Below the pieces are notes generated by a model. It did not search any database, had not been told where the DNA came from, and was given only the letters and a program-made list of their open reading frames with translations. From the NCBI GenBank assembly GCA_947625955.1, contig CANQQH010000020.1:1-12478 (forward strand): a stretch of 12,478 bases of DNA. Reading direction: 5' to 3'. This stretch comes from an uncultured Clostridia bacterium. GTDB lineage: Bacteria > Bacillota > Clostridia > Christensenellales > UBA1242. The position numbers and the translations under genes are program-made. Positions 1-6,641 of the stretch are shown here, one piece after another. How positions within the stretch are numbered: position 1 is the first letter of the stretch; each line of letters opens with the position of its first letter.

Positions 1-1
1 C

Positions 2-358
2 TTTAATCATTTCATAACAGGCATGGCGCTTGGGTTTGATACCTATGTTGCTAAGATTGTTTTGGAGTTGAAAAAAACTAACAAGAATTTGAAACTTGAA
101 TGTGCTGTGCCTTTTGTGAATCAGGCGATGAAGTGGAGCCCATATCAAAAAGAAGAATATCTTGAAATTTTGAACAGCGCCGATATTGTCACTGAGGTTT
201 CAAAAAACTACTTCACGGGCTGCTATCAAAAGCGCAACGCCTATATGGTTGAAAACTCGTCGCTCCTTGTGGCGCTTATCAAAAAAGAGGATGGTGGAAG
301 CGTTTCAACAACCAACCTTGCCATCAAAAAGGGGATGGGAGTTGTTTTTATAGAATAA
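2..358 (+). CDS. YpsA/DUF1273-like SLOG-fold protein, 3' part only
   Basis: This reading frame is already open at the window edge and ends with TAA at 358, so the 5' part of the gene lies outside. The visible 118 residues begin FNHFITGMALGFD, which matches the conserved GMALGxD stretch of the YpsA/DUF1273 family. Further on are AVPFVNQAMKW, a CYQKRNAYMVENSS stretch and a closing lysine- and glycine-rich segment (AIKKGMGVVFIE), all in family order. Family knowledge: these proteins have a Rossmann-like SLOG fold thought to bind a nucleotide-type ligand. B. subtilis YpsA has been linked to cell division, but no reaction is established. The ATG at 23 lies inside the conserved core and is not the start. 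The gene ends 88 nt before ctsR, which has its own promoter. Family assignment is confident; function is not known. Confidence 0.85.
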   Translation, partial: FNHFITGMALGFDTYVAKIVLELKKTNKNLKLECAVPFVNQAMKWSPYQKEEYLEILNSADIVTEVSKNYFTGCYQKRNAYMVENSSLLVALIKKEDGGSVSTTNLAIKKGMGVVFIE

Positions 359-380
359 ATCAAAAAAGGTCAAAAAACTA

Positions 381-409
381 TTGACAAGCTGAAAAAGGAA
401 GTATATCAT
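381..409 (+). promoter_or_regulatory. Sigma-A-type promoter of the ctsR operon
   Basis: A perfect -35 hexamer TTGACA (381-386) is followed after 17 nt by TATCAT (404-409), a 5-of-6 match to the -10 consensus. Transcription would start near 416, about 30 nt before the ctsR ATG. A CtsR-type operator begins immediately downstream of the -10 box, which fits a repressed heat-shock promoter. No intrinsic terminator is visible between the preceding gene and this promoter. Confidence 0.8.
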
Positions 410-417
410 AATAATAG

Positions 418-434
418 TTTGACTAACTTTGACC
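418..434 (+). promoter_or_regulatory. CtsR operator (heptad direct repeat)
   Basis: Read on the minus strand these 17 bases are GGTCAAA-GTT-AGTCAAA, two tandem heptads separated by 3 nt. That is the arrangement of the known CtsR operator (RGTCAAA-NAN-RGTCAAA); only the middle spacer base deviates. The site covers roughly +2 to +19 of the predicted transcript, just before the ctsR Shine-Dalgarno sequence, so bound repressor would block initiation. An extra half-site GGTCAAA lies at 368-374, upstream of the -35 box. The inference is autorepression of the operon by CtsR. Confidence 0.85.
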
Positions 435-446
435 TTTGGAGGGCAT

Positions 447-917
447 ATGGCAAATATAAGTGATATAATTGAGCAATTTATATTGAAAACGCTCGGCGAT
501 GACGACAGCGTTGACATCTCGCGAAATGAGCTTGCAAGCTTTTTCTCGTGTGCGCCAAGCCAAATCAACTATGTGCTTGAAACACGCTTCACGGTTGATA
601 GAGGCTTTGTTAAGGAGAGCAAGCGCGGCGGTGGGGGCTATATCAAAATCAGCAAAATCAATGTTGAAGACGACAACTACATGAACAACCTCATTTTGGA
701 AAGTGTTGGTGATGAGCTCAGCGCAAAGCGTCTTTCTCAAATTCTCGACAAACTTCTTCACGAACAGATCATAACCAAGCGCGAAAGTGAGATTATTTCA
801 AGCTCGCTCAGCGAAAAGTCACTTGCAATGCCTTTCACAATCAAAGACTCAATCAGGGCAAGAGCCTTCAAAAATATTCTTTCAACACTCCTCGTTTTCA
901 AGGAGGATGACGAATAA
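447..917 (+). CDS. ctsR: Class III stress gene repressor CtsR
   Basis: This is a 156-residue protein of normal CtsR length. The N-terminal half is a winged helix-turn-helix (about 1-72) with the hallmark KRGGGGYIKI at 59-68. Family knowledge: the arginine contacts DNA and the glycine-rich wing turn acts as the thermosensor that releases DNA on heating. The C-terminal half (about 75-156) is the helical dimerisation domain through which ClpC and McsB act on CtsR in relatives. The ATG at 447 is preceded by GGAGG (438-442) with a rather short 4-nt gap. An in-frame TTG at 429 would fall inside the operator and has no ribosome binding site, so it is rejected. The stop overlaps the mcsA start by one base. 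The operator just upstream predicts autoregulation. Confidence 0.95.
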   Translation: MANISDIIEQFILKTLGDDDSVDISRNELASFFSCAPSQINYVLETRFTVDRGFVKESKRGGGGYIKISKINVEDDNYMNNLILESVGDELSAKRLSQILDKLLHEQIITKRESEIISSSLSEKSLAMPFTIKDSIRARAFKNILSTLLVFKEDDE

Positions 918-1309
918 TGTTTTTTCCTCTTGACTCGATTGCTGACACTTTGGCAAACTATAATGACCTTATTAACACTAATGGCTATGTCTATTCGTCA
1001 AAAGACATCTTCTGCAAAAAATGCAAAAGGAGTTTGAGCGACTTTTTGGACACTGGCTTTGTTGGTTGCGCTGAGTGTTATAACAGCTTCAAAAACCAAG
1101 CACTTGAACTCGCAAGAGACTATCATGGGCGCCTCAATCATGTTGGAAAGGTTCCAAGAGCCGAGGTGACGAAATCGGCAAAGAAACGCGAACTTGAAAG
1201 GCTTATGCGCGAAAAGGACGAAGCAGCAAAACGCGAAGACTATATCAGGGCGAACGAACTCAAAATGCAGATTGAAAGGCTGAGGGAGGAAATCGATGGT
1301 AGACGTTAA
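917..1309 (+). CDS. mcsA: McsA, activator of protein-arginine kinase, N-terminally short
   Basis: This 130-residue protein has a zinc-type Cys pair set, CKKC (33-36) and CAEC (51-54). A YHGRLNHVGKVP stretch follows at 69-80, and a C-terminal UVR-type coiled segment occupies about 86-126. These match the second half of McsA. Family knowledge: McsA stimulates the McsB arginine kinase and helps tie it to ClpC. The usual protein (about 170-185 residues) begins with a further four-cysteine module, which is absent here. The start is firm: the ATG overlaps the ctsR stop (TAATG), with AGGAGG at 901-906, so the short form is not a start-calling error. The 3' end overlaps mcsB by 14 nt, suggesting translational coupling. 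The family call is strong from motifs and operon position. Confidence 0.92.
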   Translation: MFFPLDSIADTLANYNDLINTNGYVYSSKDIFCKKCKRSLSDFLDTGFVGCAECYNSFKNQALELARDYHGRLNHVGKVPRAEVTKSAKKRELERLMREKDEAAKREDYIRANELKMQIERLREEIDGRR

Positions 1310-2303
1310 TTCAGTTGTTGTTTCCTCGCGAATACGCCTCGCGCGCTCGCTCAGCAACTACCTTTTTCCACCAAACTTGCAGGGTGAAGATGGGTATAGC
1401 GTTATAAAAGAGGTTGCCGATGCGGTTTTGCCTCTTGGTAATTTCAAAGTTTTCACAATGCAGCAGCTTCCGGCACTTGACGCAGAAGTGATGCAAGAAA
1501 AACATTTGATTTCAAACATCCTGCTTGAAAATCATGATAACGGCGCCGTTATTCTCAGCGATGACGAAAGCGTCAGCATCATGGTCAATGAAGAGGACCA
1601 CATCAGGGCGCAATGCTTTTTGAAAGGCCTTTCGCTAGACAAGGCTTTCGACACTATTTCAAGAGTTGACGATGCAATACTCAACAAAGTAAATGTTGCC
1701 TACGACAACACTTTGGGTTTTTTGAATAGCTGCATAACAAATGTTGGAACGGGTATGCGCGCGTCGGTGATGGTATTTTTGCCGGGGCTGACGCTCTCAA
1801 ACGAAATCAATAATTTGATTCAAATGCTCAATAACCAAGGCTTGACCGTTCGTGGAGTCTTTGGCGAAGGCAGTGAGGCGCAGGCATATATGTATCAAAT
1901 TTCAAACGCAAGAAGTTTGGGTTATAGTGAAAAGGAAATAATTGCAAAAGTGAGCTCCTCATGTTTGAAGGTTTGCGAGGCAGAACTTGCTGCAAGAAAG
2001 AAACTTATTGAAAATAATGAGATTGAACTCAAAGACAGAGTGATGCGCGCATATGGAACGCTCACAAACGCATATATCATTTCAGCAGATGAGTTCATGA
2101 AATGTGCAGGAGAAGTGAAGATTGGAATTGCTCTTGGGCTCATCAAATTCAAAGATAACTCACTTATCGACAAACTGCTTTTCGATGCACTTCCAAGCAC
2201 GCTAACCAAGATGTCGGGCGAAGAAGCGCTGAGTGAAACTGAGGAAAAACTCTATCGCGCGAAGTTTGTTGCGCAGACACTTAGAAATAATAGAATCAAA
2301 TAA
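1296..2303 (+). CDS. mcsB: McsB protein-arginine kinase
   Basis: This 335-residue enzyme belongs to the guanidino (phosphagen) kinase superfamily and phosphorylates arginine side chains of proteins. In relatives the phosphoarginine marks substrates for ClpC-ClpP and also inactivates CtsR. Visible motifs are SSRIRLAR (10-17, nucleotide-phosphate contacts), NEEDHIR (98-104), CITNVGTGMRAS (146-157) with the conserved active-site cysteine at 146, and RGVFGEGSEA (186-195). The C-terminal part (about 240-335) is the McsB-specific helical domain. The start ATG at 1296 has GGGAGGA at 1284-1290 and overlaps the mcsA 3' end. The protein begins only nine residues before SSRIRLAR, somewhat shorter than the usual McsB N-terminus. 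All visible catalytic motifs are intact. Confidence 0.95.
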   Translation: MVDVNSVVVSSRIRLARSLSNYLFPPNLQGEDGYSVIKEVADAVLPLGNFKVFTMQQLPALDAEVMQEKHLISNILLENHDNGAVILSDDESVSIMVNEEDHIRAQCFLKGLSLDKAFDTISRVDDAILNKVNVAYDNTLGFLNSCITNVGTGMRASVMVFLPGLTLSNEINNLIQMLNNQGLTVRGVFGEGSEAQAYMYQISNARSLGYSEKEIIAKVSSSCLKVCEAELAARKKLIENNEIELKDRVMRAYGTLTNAYIISADEFMKCAGEVKIGIALGLIKFKDNSLIDKLLFDALPSTLTKMSGEEALSETEEKLYRAKFVAQTLRNNRIK

Positions 2304-2317
2304 AAAACGCAGAATGC

Positions 2318-2334
2318 GGTCAAAAATAGTGAAA
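2318..2334 (+). promoter_or_regulatory. Second CtsR-like operator, before clpC
   Basis: On the plus strand these bases are GGTCAAA-AAT-AGTGAAA. They match the CtsR operator layout (two heptads, NAN spacer) with a single substitution, C to G, in the second heptad. The site lies in the 75-nt gap between mcsB and clpC, 45 nt before the clpC ATG. A TATATA run at 2337-2342 could serve as a -10 box, but no convincing -35 hexamer sits at the right distance. A separately regulated clpC promoter is therefore possible but not shown. Confidence 0.6.
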
Positions 2335-2348
2335 AATATATATCAAAA

Positions 2349-2371
2349 TTGCCTTTTGAGGCAAAAAGGAG
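2349..2371 (+). promoter_or_regulatory. clpC leader with two alternative hairpins around the ribosome binding site
   Basis: A perfect 6-bp hairpin TTGCCT-TTTG-AGGCAA spans 2349-2364 and leaves the Shine-Dalgarno sequence AAAAGGAG (2364-2371) nearly free. An alternative 6-bp hairpin pairs CCTTTT (2352-2357) with AAAAGG (2364-2369) and would cover the Shine-Dalgarno core. The two cannot form together. The TTG at 2349 is part of the hairpin rather than a start codon. The pairings are seen directly; a regulatory role is inference. Confidence 0.4.
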
Positions 2372-2378
2372 ATGTTTT

Positions 2379-4862
2379 ATGATAAATTATCCAATGACAA
2401 ACAATGTTAAAGAAGCGCTGAAAAGTTCGGCTAATTTGGCATACACTCTTGGCGAAACTCAGGTTGGAACTGAGCATCTGCTTTATGGTCTTGCAAGTGT
2501 TTCGTCAAGTGTTGCCGGGGAACTTTTGAATGCCTATGGCGCCGACGCAAACAGCATCTTGGCAATTATCAAAAGAACAAAAGCCATGTCGAAATCTTTC
2601 ACAGGCGTTGTTTCTCTTGAATACACTCCAAGAGTTAAAGATGTTATCAGGCGTGCGTCAAACATAAGTTATGAGGGTGGAACTGGCTACATCGTAACTG
2701 AGCATCTGCTTTATTCATTGCTCTGCGACAGTGGTTCGATGGCTGTTTCAATTCTGGACCAGGGTCTCAACATTGATGTTGAAGCGCTCAAAAATCAAAC
2801 GCTCAATATAATAAATGGCTATGAAGAGGATGTTCCGCAGTCGTCAAGTTCGTATAATTCCTATGAGAAATCACGCGACGCAAAAAACACTTCGCAAGAT
2901 GTTAATGCTGCGCTTCCTCAGGAACTTCGTGACCTTGGTGTTGACCTCACAAATCGCGCAAGACTTGGCAAAATGGACCCAATCATCGGGCGTGAGAAAG
3001 AAACCGAAAGAATCATCGAGATTCTTTGCCGAAAAACAAAGAACAATCCTGTTTTGATTGGTGAGGCTGGTGTTGGTAAATCGGCAGTTGTCGAGGGGCT
3101 CGCGCAGGCCATCGTGAAGGGCGATGTTCCAGAACTTTTGAAAGGAAAAACCATATTCTCGCTTGAAATGGGTTCTTTGATGGCTGGAACGAAGTATCGC
3201 GGCAGCATGGAAGAAAAACTCAAAAAGGCGATTGAGACAATCATCAGTCAAAAAAATATCATTGTTTTTATCGATGAAATTCATATGCTTGCTCAGGCAG
3301 GAAGCAAAGATGGTGAGGTTAGCCCAGCAGATATGTTGAAGCCATATTTAGCGCGTGGCGAAATGCAAACCATTGGCGCAACCACCACCGATGAGTATCG
3401 CAAGTTTATTGAAAAAGACAAGGCACTTGAACGCAGGTTCCAGCCAATCATTGTTGACCAGCCAAGTGAGGAAGACACAATCAAGATTTTGAAAGGCATC
3501 AAAGATAGCTATGAAGCTTTCCACAAAGTGAAGATAACCGACGAAGCAATTGAAGCTGCGGTTAACCTTTCGGTTAGATATATTATGGACAGAAGCTTGC
3601 CAGACAAAGCTATCGACCTTATCGACGAGGCGTGCAGCCATGCGAAAGTTGGAGCGTCTATTGCTTCGCCAAAACTGAAAGAACTTGAAAGCAAACTTGC
3701 CGAACTTGAAATGCAAAAAGAAGAGGCAAAGCGTACTGAAAACTTCGACGGCGCGAAGATATATAAAGACAAGGCGGACAAGGTTCGCGAGCAAATTGAA
3801 ACGTTGCGCGGCGACTGGCAGAAGTCAAAGCAAAGCCAAGAAGGTGTTATTGGCGCAAATGACATCGCTAGCGTTGTTGCAAGCTGGACAAAGATTCCTG
3901 TTAACAAACTCACCGAGAGCGAAAAAGACAAACTCATGAATCTTGAAAAGACACTTCACAAGCGTGTGATTGGTCAGGATGAGGCAGTTGTTGCTGTTTC
4001 AAAGGCAATACGAAGGGCGAGAGCTGGTCTCAAAGATCCAAAGCGTCCAATAGGCTCGTTTATTTTCTTGGGACCTACTGGCGTTGGTAAAACTGAGCTC
4101 ACGAAAGCGCTTGCTGAGGCTCTGTTCGACGATGAAAACATGGTTATTAGAATCGACATGAGCGAATATATGGAAGCACACTCGGTTGCGAAACTCATTG
4201 GTGCACCTCCGGGATATGTTGGCTTCGACGATGGTGGTCAACTCACTGAACAAGTTCGAAGAAAACCATATAGCGTTGTGCTCTTCGATGAAATTGAAAA
4301 AGCGCATCCAGATGTGTTCAACATCATGCTCCAAGTCCTTGACGACGGACGCCTCACCGATAGCCAAGGCAGAACGGTAAGTTTCAAGAACACCGTCATC
4401 ATCATGACAAGTAATGTGGGCGTTGCCGACCTTCCAAAGAACACAAGCTCGTTTGGTTTCAGCGACGACAGCGAGGCAAAGAGCGATGTTAATGTGAAGG
4501 AGTTCCTCATGAAATCTCTCAAAGAGAAGTTCAAACCGGAGTTTCTCAACCGTATTGACGTTACTGTTATTTTTGACAGGCTCACAAAGGATGATATCGT
4601 CAAGATTGCAAACATCATGATAAACAACCTCAACAAAAAACTTGCTGACAAAAAAATCACGCTCAAATTCACCAATGGTGCAATGCAGGAAATCTTCGAA
4701 AAGGGTTATAGCGAAACCTATGGCGCGAGACCACTAAAAAGATTTATTGAGCAAAACATTGAAGATAATTTGGCGGAAGAGATATTGATGGGAAATGTTA
4801 AGGAAGGCGACGATGTTGTTGTTTCCTTCAAAGACGGCAAATTCCTTTTCAATAACGACTAA
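2379..4862 (+). CDS. clpC: ClpC, AAA+ unfoldase of the ClpCP protease
   Basis: This 827-residue Hsp100 protein unfolds substrates, including arginine-phosphorylated ones in relatives, and feeds them to ClpP. Domains in order: a double Clp N-domain repeat (about 5-145, each with a TEHLLY motif); AAA+ domain D1 with Walker A GEAGVGKS (228-235), pore loop KYRG (272-275) and Walker B IVFIDEIH (295-302); a middle coiled UVR segment (about 440-476) typical of ClpC and the docking area for adaptors; and AAA+ domain D2 with Walker A GPTGVGKT (565-572), pore loop GYVG (612-615) and Walker B VVLFDEIEKAHPD (633-645). An FGF tripeptide at 692-694 occupies the ClpP-binding loop position. The ATG at 2379 has AAAAGGAG upstream at good spacing. 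An in-frame TTG at 2349 lies in a hairpin and is rejected. It ends the operon. Confidence 0.97.
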   Translation: MINYPMTNNVKEALKSSANLAYTLGETQVGTEHLLYGLASVSSSVAGELLNAYGADANSILAIIKRTKAMSKSFTGVVSLEYTPRVKDVIRRASNISYEGGTGYIVTEHLLYSLLCDSGSMAVSILDQGLNIDVEALKNQTLNIINGYEEDVPQSSSSYNSYEKSRDAKNTSQDVNAALPQELRDLGVDLTNRARLGKMDPIIGREKETERIIEILCRKTKNNPVLIGEAGVGKSAVVEGLAQAIVKGDVPELLKGKTIFSLEMGSLMAGTKYRGSMEEKLKKAIETIISQKNIIVFIDEIHMLAQAGSKDGEVSPADMLKPYLARGEMQTIGATTTDEYRKFIEKDKALERRFQPIIVDQPSEEDTIKILKGIKDSYEAFHKVKITDEAIEAAVNLSVRYIMDRSLPDKAIDLIDEACSHAKVGASIASPKLKELESKLAELEMQKEEAKRTENFDGAKIYKDKADKVREQIETLRGDWQKSKQSQEGVIGANDIASVVASWTKIPVNKLTESEKDKLMNLEKTLHKRVIGQDEAVVAVSKAIRRARAGLKDPKRPIGSFIFLGPTGVGKTELTKALAEALFDDENMVIRIDMSEYMEAHSVAKLIGAPPGYVGFDDGGQLTEQVRRKPYSVVLFDEIEKAHPDVFNIMLQVLDDGRLTDSQGRTVSFKNTVIIMTSNVGVADLPKNTSSFGFSDDSEAKSDVNVKEFLMKSLKEKFKPEFLNRIDVTVIFDRLTKDDIVKIANIMINNLNKKLADKKITLKFTNGAMQEIFEKGYSETYGARPLKRFIEQNIEDNLAEEILMGNVKEGDDVVVSFKDGKFLFNND

Positions 4863-4874
4863 GCATATAAAAGC

Positions 4875-4911
4875 GCACAAAAAAACTAGCCAATGGCTAG
4901 TTTTTTTGTGC
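4875..4911. terminator. Bidirectional intrinsic terminator between clpC and hpf
   Basis: GCACAAAAAAACTAGCC (4875-4891) and GGCTAGTTTTTTTGTGC (4895-4911) form an uninterrupted 17-bp stem with a 3-nt AAT loop. The A-run and T-run lie inside the stem, so either strand yields a hairpin with a U-run in its 3' arm. It sits 12 nt past the clpC stop and 16 nt past the hpf stop on the other strand, so it can end both converging transcripts. Confidence 0.9.
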
Positions 4912-4927
4912 ACAGAATTATATGAGA

Positions 4928-5461
4928 CTAGACGTTGGTTTCGATGATACCATAGTCGCCGTCGTCACGAACATAAACAACGCAAACCTTTTGATTTGCT
5001 TCGTTAAGAAAAACATAGAACGAGTTGCCAACGAGGTCGAGTTGTTCAATTGCTTCCTTTTCGCTCATTGGGAATAGGTCATAGGTTTTTCTCTTTGTTA
5101 TCTTTGCTTTTTTGAATGTTGGAAGTTCGTCAAAGAACAAAAGGTCGCCGGCATCAATAAGACCAATTCTCTTGAAATCGGTCAGCTTGTCTTGGTGCTT
5201 CACGATTTGCCTCTCGATCTTTGAAAGGCAGGTGTCAAGATTGGCATACATATTGTCGCTTTCAACTTCGCTTCTAACAAACATATTTTTGCTGCTGATT
5301 GAAACTTCCATCTTATAGGCAACGTCTTTTCTTGATGAAAGCACAACTTTCACAGAAGCGTCTTTTCCAAGATATTTTTCAAATCTCTCGATTTTCTTTT
5401 CGATAAGGTCTTTGAGTTTATCTTTTGCCTTATAGTTTTTTTCCATGATTTCAATTTTCAT
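4928..5461 (-). CDS. hpf: Ribosome hibernation promoting factor, long form
   Basis: This 177-residue protein has the two-part structure of long Hpf. An N-terminal ribosome-binding domain (about 1-100) starts MKIEIMEKNYKAKDKLKDLI. A linker follows, then a C-terminal dimerisation domain (about 120-177) containing KTYDLFPMSEKEAIEQLDLV and VYVRDDGDYGIIE. Family knowledge: the N-domain sits in the decoding region of the 30S subunit, and the C-domain pairs two ribosomes into inactive 100S particles in stationary phase or stress. On the minus strand AGGAGG precedes the ATG at a good distance, and an extended -10 promoter lies upstream. It converges with clpC and diverges from the following ATPase gene. 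Length is normal and nothing is missing. Confidence 0.95.
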   Translation of the reverse strand: MKIEIMEKNYKAKDKLKDLIEKKIERFEKYLGKDASVKVVLSSRKDVAYKMEVSISSKNMFVRSEVESDNMYANLDTCLSKIERQIVKHQDKLTDFKRIGLIDAGDLLFFDELPTFKKAKITKRKTYDLFPMSEKEAIEQLDLVGNSFYVFLNEANQKVCVVYVRDDGDYGIIETNV

Positions 5462-5487
5462 AAATTTTCCTCCTAGTTAACAATATA

Positions 5488-5497
5488 ATTATACCAT
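5488..5497 (-). promoter_or_regulatory. Extended -10 promoter for hpf
   Basis: On the minus strand the sequence reads TGGTATAAT: a perfect TATAAT (complement of 5488-5493) preceded by the TG of an extended -10 element. The -35 position (complement of about 5511-5516, TAGATT) is poor, as is common when an extended -10 is present. Transcription would start about 20 nt before the hpf ATG. Confidence 0.65.
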
Positions 5498-5540
5498 TAA
5501 TTTTTGTTTTAATCTACTTTTTTAATGCCTTAGGTGAAAA

Positions 5541-6566
5541 ATGCTTTTTAATTTTTTCGAAGTGGTGTATCATAGAAATATGTTAAAAGTTGAGAACCTA
5601 AATTTTGGATATATAAAAAGTGGGCTGTGCATAAAGGACCTGTCGTTTGAGCTGAAAAATGGAGAATGTCTCGGCGTGCTTGGTGGCGAGGGCATGGGGA
5701 AAACGGCACTACTAAAAGTTATTGCCGGGCTCAACGAGCAATACTACGGAAACATCTTTCTTGACAATAAAAACATAAAAGACATTTTGCCAAACAAGCG
5801 AAGTATATCGCTCATTCTTGATGAACCGGTTTTGTTTGAAAATAAAACTATTCGCTATAACCTTGGTTATCTTTTTGAAGTTGAAAACAGGCAAATTCCA
5901 AGCGACGAAATCCTCGAAAAAGAGCTAAAAGATTTTGACCTTTTGATGGGGCTTGATGCGAAAATTAATAAGCTTTCAAAAGCCGATAAACTCATTTTGT
6001 GTTTGCTTAGAGCAAAACTAAAAAACGCAAATGTTGTTTTGATTGATGATTTATTTTCTGGGCAAAGTGATGCTGATGCGCCTCGCATAAAAAACGCAAT
6101 TTCAATGCTAATAAACCGCAAAAACACATCCAAAACGACCATTTTGGTGCAAAATAATGCAAAACATGATTTTTTGTGCAGCAAATATTTGTATCTCAGT
6201 TTCACTAAAAATTATTTTTTAGAGTCGCTAAATTTTGCGCCAATCGATTTGTTTTCTCTTGAGTACCTTCACAAAAACTCAAAGGACTTTATCCTAAAAC
6301 GCGAGGGTGATGAGTTCTTCATTTATTCGTTTTTGGAAGAAACCAAAAAGAAAAAAACAACAATAAACCTTCTTGAAAAATATAAACTCTCGAACGACTT
6401 TTTTGAAAGGCTAAAAAAATCAACCTGCATTGATAGTGGGGAAAGTTTGAGAGTTGTTTTGAGTTTTGATGGTGAACCAAAGCTAAACGACCGAATAATA
6501 AACGAACGCCTACAAAAAGGGGAGTGTTCGCTGTTTGAAAAATTTACAGGAGAGAAATTGCTCTAA
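5541..6566 (+). CDS. Degenerate MalK-like ABC ATPase-fold protein
   Basis: This 341-residue protein has an ABC nucleotide-binding domain (about 14-222) and a C-terminal extension. Its ending, LFEKFTGEKLL, resembles the LFDxxTGxxI end of MalK/UgpC-type sugar-importer ATPases. The ATP-holding parts survive: an A-loop-like tyrosine (FGY, 22-24) and Walker A GGEGMGKT (48-55). The parts needed for hydrolysis have changed. The Q-loop glutamine aligns with aspartate (D94 in LDEPVLF), LSGGQ reads LSKAD (145-149), the Walker B catalytic glutamate is D170 (VVLIDD), and the H-loop histidine aligns with asparagine near 205. No permease or binding-protein gene is adjacent. The ATG at 5541 has AGGTGA (5532-5537) at suitable distance. 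The ATG at 5580 (giving MLKVENL, a typical ABC start) lacks a clear site and is the alternative. By eye the gene is more A+T-rich than its neighbours. It probably binds nucleotide in a regulatory role (inference). Confidence 0.75.
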   Translation: MLFNFFEVVYHRNMLKVENLNFGYIKSGLCIKDLSFELKNGECLGVLGGEGMGKTALLKVIAGLNEQYYGNIFLDNKNIKDILPNKRSISLILDEPVLFENKTIRYNLGYLFEVENRQIPSDEILEKELKDFDLLMGLDAKINKLSKADKLILCLLRAKLKNANVVLIDDLFSGQSDADAPRIKNAISMLINRKNTSKTTILVQNNAKHDFLCSKYLYLSFTKNYFLESLNFAPIDLFSLEYLHKNSKDFILKREGDEFFIYSFLEETKKKKTTINLLEKYKLSNDFFERLKKSTCIDSGESLRVVLSFDGEPKLNDRIINERLQKGECSLFEKFTGEKLL

Positions 6567-6570
6567 TCAA

Positions 6571-6598
6571 TTGATTTTTTATGTTTTATTGTTATAAT
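6571..6598 (+). promoter_or_regulatory. Promoter for the PucR-like/nth/obgE cluster
   Basis: TTGATT (6571-6576, 4 of 6 match to the -35 box) is followed after 16 nt by a perfect TATAAT (6593-6598). It lies just past the ABC-ATPase stop and would start transcription near 6605, about 37 nt before the predicted ATG at 6642. Genes downstream are closely packed, so it could drive the whole stretch to 9589. Confidence 0.65.
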
Positions 6599-6641
6599 AA
6601 ATGTTAGTTTGTTAAAGATTAATTCAAAGGAAAAAATTAGA

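Noticed and set aside
2349..2378. TTG start at 2349 adding ten residues to ClpC
   Set aside because: The TTG is part of a hairpin with no ribosome binding site, and the added residues would be encoded by the Shine-Dalgarno region. ATG 2379 begins at the usual ClpC N-terminus.
4238..4675. A 145-codon open frame on the minus strand inside clpC, and similar long antisense frames inside obgE, hpf and pheT
   Set aside because: They lie wholly within well-identified conserved genes, show no recognisable domain or plausible ribosome binding site, and are explained by codon bias of the sense gene.
5568..5573. TATCAT as a -10 box for a leaderless ABC-ATPase transcript starting at ATG 5580
   Set aside because: No -35 hexamer is found at 16-18 nt upstream and no extended -10 TG is in register, whereas ATG 5541 has an AGGTGA ribosome binding site.
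6565..6584. Possible terminator after the ABC-ATPase gene: AATCAATTGATT palindrome followed by T residues
   Set aside because: The palindrome leaves at most a 4-bp A/T-rich stem around a tetraloop, and it overlaps the -35 box of the next promoter. It is too weak to call a terminator.
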